The notes beneath the pieces are model-generated. The model was not told the origin of the DNA. It did not search any database and worked only from the letters and a program-made list of their open reading frames with translations. Shown piece by piece: positions 61,041 to 64,000 of a DNA stretch of 64,000 bases. Origin of the DNA: Ensifer adhaerens (GTDB lineage: Bacteria; Pseudomonadota; Alphaproteobacteria; Rhizobiales; Rhizobiaceae). The DNA is taken from positions 124,001-188,000 of the forward strand of contig NZ_PNFP01000009.1 in the NCBI RefSeq assembly GCF_002940685.1, in the 5' to 3' direction. Positions within the stretch are counted from its first letter, which is position 1. Each line of letters starts with the position of its first letter. The position numbers and the translations under genes are program-made.

Positions 61041-61046
61041 ATTATA
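61041..61046 (-). promoter_or_regulatory. TATAAT -10-like hexamer upstream of lpiA
   Basis: Perfect TATAAT on the minus strand in a very AT-rich 103-nt gap between nudK-like and lpiA genes, about 80 nt before the lpiA start. No matching -35 is visible at the right distance, so an activator may be needed. Confidence 0.35.
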
Positions 61047-61064
61047 CTCTTACAAAACAACTGC

Positions 61065-61661
61065 TTAGGCAAACAGCTGCTGCCGGTTGAGTTGCGCCCA
61101 CTGCAAGAGCATGATCGTCTTGGCATCGCAGATCTCGCCGGTCGCAATCATAGCGACGGCTTCGTCGAAGGGGATTTCCAGAACTTCGATGTCTTCGCCC
61201 TCATGCGCGAGCCCTCCACCGTCACCGCGCTTCTCGGTGGCGTCGATGTGGCCGGCAAAGAAGCTCGTGCGCTCGGTCAGCGCGCCCGGGCTCATATAGA
61301 CATCGAAAATGTGGATGACATCTTCGACGTGGTAGCCGGTTTCCTCCAGCGCCTCGCGGCAAATCGCCTCTTCCGGGGTATCGCCGTCGAGGAGCCCGGC
61401 GGCCGCCTCGATCAGATAGGCCGGGTCGTCCTGGAGCAGGACTGGGAGGCGGAACTGTCGCACCAGGATGACGCTTTGCCGTTTGGCGTCGACGAGCAGG
61501 ATGGTCGCCGCATTGCCATGATCGTGGATCTCCCGCTTCAGCGTCACGGTCGCGCCATCGGACATCTTCTGCTCGAACGTCACCTCCTCCAGGTGCGCGA
61601 AACCCTTCCACAGGGTGCGGCGGCCGACGATCCTGACGCGTGGGTCATGGTGGGTGGTCAT
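61065..61661 (-). CDS. Nudix hydrolase, NudK-like (GDP-mannose/ADP-ribose pyrophosphatase)
   Basis: Cleaves nucleoside diphosphate sugars; 198 residues. The Nudix box is AAGLLDGDTPEEAICREALEE followed by TGY, which matches the NudK variant. The N terminus has RRTLWKGFAHLEEVTFEQ and the C-terminal part shows FDVYMSPGALTERTSFF. ADP-ribose and GDP-mannose are both possible substrates. It lies upstream of lpiA on the same strand with 103 nt between. Confidence 0.88.
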   Translation of the reverse strand: MTTHHDPRVRIVGRRTLWKGFAHLEEVTFEQKMSDGATVTLKREIHDHGNAATILLVDAKRQSVILVRQFRLPVLLQDDPAYLIEAAAGLLDGDTPEEAICREALEETGYHVEDVIHIFDVYMSPGALTERTSFFAGHIDATEKRGDGGGLAHEGEDIEVLEIPFDEAVAMIATGEICDAKTIMLLQWAQLNRQQLFA

Positions 61662-61704
61662 GCAACTTCCTTCTCCGGCGAATACGATCCCGCCATTTCA
61701 GCCA

Positions 61705-62598
61705 TCAATGGCCATGTTCCGTTGCCGAGCGGTCTTCCCGCTCCATTTGCAGCGTCGTGTGATGCAGGTCGAAGCTCTCGCGCAACCGTTCCTCGATCGC
61801 CCGGCGCACCGTCTCGGCATCCGCGCCATCGGCAAGCACCGCATGGGCGGTCAGCGACGGCTGGCTCTGGGTAATCGCCCAGAGGTGCAGGTCGTGCACG
61901 GAGGCGACACCGGGAACGGCGGCGATCGTCGCCTGCACATCGGCAAGGCGCATGCCCGGCGGCACGCCTTCAAGCAGAATGTTGACGCATTCCTTGAGCA
62001 GCACCCAGGTGCGCGGGAAAACCATGAAGCCGATGCCGACGGCGAGCAGCGAATCGACCCATTGCCAGCCGGTCGCCCAGATGACCACTGCGCCGACGAT
62101 GACGGCGAGCGATCCCAGCATGTCCGACCAGACCTCGAGATAGGCGCCCTTGACGTTGAGGCTCTCGTCCTTGTGGCCGGTCAGCAGCCGCATGGAGGCG
62201 AGATTGACGAGCAAGCCGATGACGGCGATCACCAGCATGCCGCCGGACTGGATTTCCTGCGGCTCGGACAGGCGTTTCCAGGCCTCGTAGAGGATATAGA
62301 AGGCAACACCAAGCAGGAGCAGCGCGTTGAAGGCGGCAGCGAGGATCTCGAAACGCGCATAGCCGTAGGTGCGCAAAAGGTCCGACGGGCGACGGCCGAC
62401 ATGAATGGCGACGAGGGCGATCGCGAGGGCTGCCGTATCGGTCAGCATGTGCATCGCATCGGATATCAGCGCCAGGCTGCCGGTCAGGATGCCGCCTATG
62501 ACCTCGGCCAGCATGAAACCGCCGGTCAGGCCAAGCGAGGCCCAGAGCCTGGACACCGGCGTGCTCGCGACATCTGCGTGGTGGTGATCGCCGCCCAT
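61705..62598 (-). CDS. Cation diffusion facilitator (CzcD-like metal exporter)
   Basis: Proton-coupled efflux of divalent metals (probably Zn, Cd or Co) from the cytoplasm; 297 residues, six helices. From the ATG at 62598 it begins MGGDHHHAD. Metal site A uses SDAMHMLTD (HxxxD, helix 2) and YLEVWSD (ExxxD, helix 5). The C-terminal cytoplasmic domain has VHDLHLWAIT and ends in EHGH. The Glu in place of the more usual His in helix 5 is also a feature I recall from CzcD-type members. Confidence 0.88.
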   Translation of the reverse strand: MGGDHHHADVASTPVSRLWASLGLTGGFMLAEVIGGILTGSLALISDAMHMLTDTAALAIALVAIHVGRRPSDLLRTYGYARFEILAAAFNALLLLGVAFYILYEAWKRLSEPQEIQSGGMLVIAVIGLLVNLASMRLLTGHKDESLNVKGAYLEVWSDMLGSLAVIVGAVVIWATGWQWVDSLLAVGIGFMVFPRTWVLLKECVNILLEGVPPGMRLADVQATIAAVPGVASVHDLHLWAITQSQPSLTAHAVLADGADAETVRRAIEERLRESFDLHHTTLQMEREDRSATEHGH

Positions 62599-62630
62599 GG
62601 AAAGTTCCGTCTGCCGTTGAACAACCTGAT

Positions 62631-64000
62631 TTAGCGCGCCAACCTTACCCAAACCCTGTTGTCGTGGAAGGCAGCGCCGCCATAGGGCGCCACGGCATCG
62701 GCACCGGTGAGCACATTGATACCCTCGCCGTCGAGATGGGCGCCGTTCGGCCACAGCCCCTCGGCTATGACCACGCCGCGCCGCGCTCCGCCGCCGATCT
62801 TCGCATGCAGACGCACTTCGCCGCGTTCGTTGCCGAGCTGGACGATGTCGCCATCGGCTATCCCGAGTGCTTCGGCATCTTCGGCATGGATCATGACTTC
62901 CGGGCGCACTTCCTTCTGGATCGAGGATGGCGTCTCGGCAAAGGTCGAGTTGAGGAAAGAACGGGCCGGAGAGGTTGCGAGCCGGAACGGATGCTTCGCG
63001 TCCGCGACTTCGATCAGGTCGACATGATCAGGAAACTCCGGCAGCGCCTGGTGCGGCCCCTGAATGCCCATCGACTTCGGCGGCCGGTTCGGCGCCGGCG
63101 TCCCGGTCCAGTCCGCTTTGAAGCGGAACTTGCCGTCAGGGTGGCCGAAACCCTTGAGGTAGTGTGCATCTTCAAAGGCCGGCTGACAGTCGAGCCACTT
63201 TTCTTGTCTCATCTCCTCGTAGCCGATGCTGTAATTGGCAAGCAGCCGGTCGATATGCTCACGCTCCGTCAGGCCGAAACCGGCATGATCGGCAACGCCC
63301 AGGCGCCTGGCCAGTTCCTCGATGACGAAGAGATTGGTGCGCACGGTCGAGGGCGGCTCCACGACCTTGGGGCCGATCAGGATGTGCTGGTGGCCGCCGC
63401 CGCGATAGAGATCGTCATGTTCCAGGAACATGGTGGCCGGCAGCACGATATCGGCGACAGCGGCCGTGTCGGTCATGAACTGCTCGTGCACGGCGACGAA
63501 AAGATCGTCGCGCAGGAAGCCACGCTTCACCAGCCGCTGTTCCGGCGCGACGTTCACCGGGTTGGTGTTCTGGATCAGCATCGCCGTTACCGGCCCGCGG
63601 TGGCGCAAGGCCTCGGCGTCGCCGGTCAGCACGCGGCCGATCTGCGACTGGTCGAGCATGCGGACATCGGGATCATGGAAGGCCGAGCCGATGAGCTCGC
63701 GCTTGTCGAGCTTGAAGATGTCGTTGTTGGAGTGGAAGGCGCCGCCGCCTTCGTGTTTCCAGGAGCCGAGTACGGTCGCGACGGAAGCGGCAGCATGGAT
63801 CGCGACCGAACCGTTACGCTGGCGGGTAAAACCGTAGCCGAGGCGGAAGTAGGTGCGCGGCGTCGTGCCGACGAGCTTCGCGAAAGCTTCGATTTCATCA
63901 ACAGAAAGGCCTGTTATGGCCGACGCCCATTCCGGCCCGCGCGACTTCAGATGCGCTTCGAGGCCGGCAGGATCGTCGGCGAATTTTGCCATGTAGGCCC
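62631..64000 (-). CDS. Molybdopterin-dependent oxidoreductase, C-terminal part (truncated by window)
   Basis: Large-subunit type molybdoenzyme. The reading frame is open at the window's right edge, so the N terminus, including any iron-sulphur Cys motif, lies outside. Visible parts are the MGD-binding core (GYGFTRQRNG, then AMLIQNTNPVNVAPEQ, TDTAAVADIVLPATMFLEHDDLY) and the C-terminal dinucleotide-binding domain (PFRLATSPARSFLNSTF, GDIVQLGNERGEVRLHA). This looks like the bisMGD formate dehydrogenase/nitrate reductase superfamily group of uncharacterised oxidoreductases. Substrate unknown. It ends 33 nt before the CDF gene. Confidence 0.88.
   Translation of the reverse strand, partial: AYMAKFADDPAGLEAHLKSRGPEWASAITGLSVDEIEAFAKLVGTTPRTYFRLGYGFTRQRNGSVAIHAAASVATVLGSWKHEGGGAFHSNNDIFKLDKRELIGSAFHDPDVRMLDQSQIGRVLTGDAEALRHRGPVTAMLIQNTNPVNVAPEQRLVKRGFLRDDLFVAVHEQFMTDTAAVADIVLPATMFLEHDDLYRGGGHQHILIGPKVVEPPSTVRTNLFVIEELARRLGVADHAGFGLTEREHIDRLLANYSIGYEEMRQEKWLDCQPAFEDAHYLKGFGHPDGKFRFKADWTGTPAPNRPPKSMGIQGPHQALPEFPDHVDLIEVADAKHPFRLATSPARSFLNSTFAETPSSIQKEVRPEVMIHAEDAEALGIADGDIVQLGNERGEVRLHAKIGGGARRGVVIAEGLWPNGAHLDGEGINVLTGADAVAPYGGAAFHDNRVWVRLAR

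Noticed and set aside
62100-62170. Glu replacing His in helix 5 of the CDF exporter as a novel metal site
   Set aside because: The same YLEVWSD segment is, to my recollection, normal in CzcD-type members, so it is not unusual.

Overview
This 64 kb window is GC-rich, densely coded chromosomal DNA from an alphaproteobacterium of the Rhizobiaceae, most likely Sinorhizobium/Ensifer or a close relative. The evidence is gene content and order: plsX-fabH-ihfA-merR, nrdR-ribD-ribE with ribH-nusB, an LdtR-type MarR regulator beside an L,D-transpeptidase, hdaA with ppk-ppx, lpiA(mprF)-acvB, a CBP3-like cytochrome bc1 chaperone, and an intergenic palindromic mosaic of rhizobial type. I saw no insertion sequence, phage gene, CRISPR array or rRNA. 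Most of the window is core genome. The accessory-looking parts are the polysaccharide genes at the left end, a four-gene plus-strand block inside the riboflavin locus, and the P450/acyltransferase/GroEL block.

Layout. 1-5.4 kb: end of a surface-polysaccharide cluster (initiating sugar transferase cut by the window edge, Wzy-like polymerase, GT4 glycosyltransferase), a small secreted repeat protein and a lone GT8 glycosyltransferase. 5.6 kb: tRNA-Pro(GGG), followed by a 54-residue lipoprotein gene. 6.4-11.6 kb: merR, ihfA, fabH, plsX, a YceD-like gene and the UQCC-like chaperone on the minus strand, divergent from bamE. 11.7-16.2 kb: H+-pyrophosphatase, MFS transporter, nusB, ribH. 16.4-19.0 kb: HAD phosphatase, cupin, GNAT and a secreted protein on the plus strand, lying inside the riboflavin locus. 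19.1-22.6 kb: ribE, ribD, nrdR, glyA. 22.8-25.2 kb: Tat-exported L,D-transpeptidase and its likely regulator ldtR. 25.3-32.2 kb: a small membrane protein, hemB, an RDD protein, bpt, an EamA transporter, an ArsR-like regulator and parC. 32.7-38.8 kb: a secreted protein of unknown function, cytochrome P450, an LpxL-like acyltransferase, a 77-residue protein and a GroEL without GroES. 38.9-46.3 kb: aspS, MFS, Tat-exported multicopper oxidase, rnd and a membrane adenylate cyclase. 46.4-49.2 kb: DUF2000 and AraC genes whose start codons overlap, and a secreted phytase-like esterase behind a Pho-box array. 49.3-54.9 kb: ppx, ppk, hdaA and a PerM/AI-2E permease. 55.2-56.9 kb: purM-purN. 57-61 kb: lpiA-acvB. 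The right end holds a Nudix hydrolase, a CDF metal exporter and a truncated molybdopterin oxidoreductase.

Shared themes. Cell-envelope work recurs: polysaccharide, phospholipid precursors, BamE, L,D-crosslinking, lysyl-phosphatidylglycerol and an LpxL-like acyltransferase. Phosphate and pyrophosphate handling also recurs: H+-PPase, polyphosphate kinase and phosphatase, and the phytase-like protein with its Pho boxes. The three observations most worth following are the Pho-box array at 47670-47720, the P450-acyltransferase-orphan GroEL block at 34334-38847, and the ldtR-ldtP pair with its 496-nt leader. Gene family calls rest on motifs read by eye; no database search was run.
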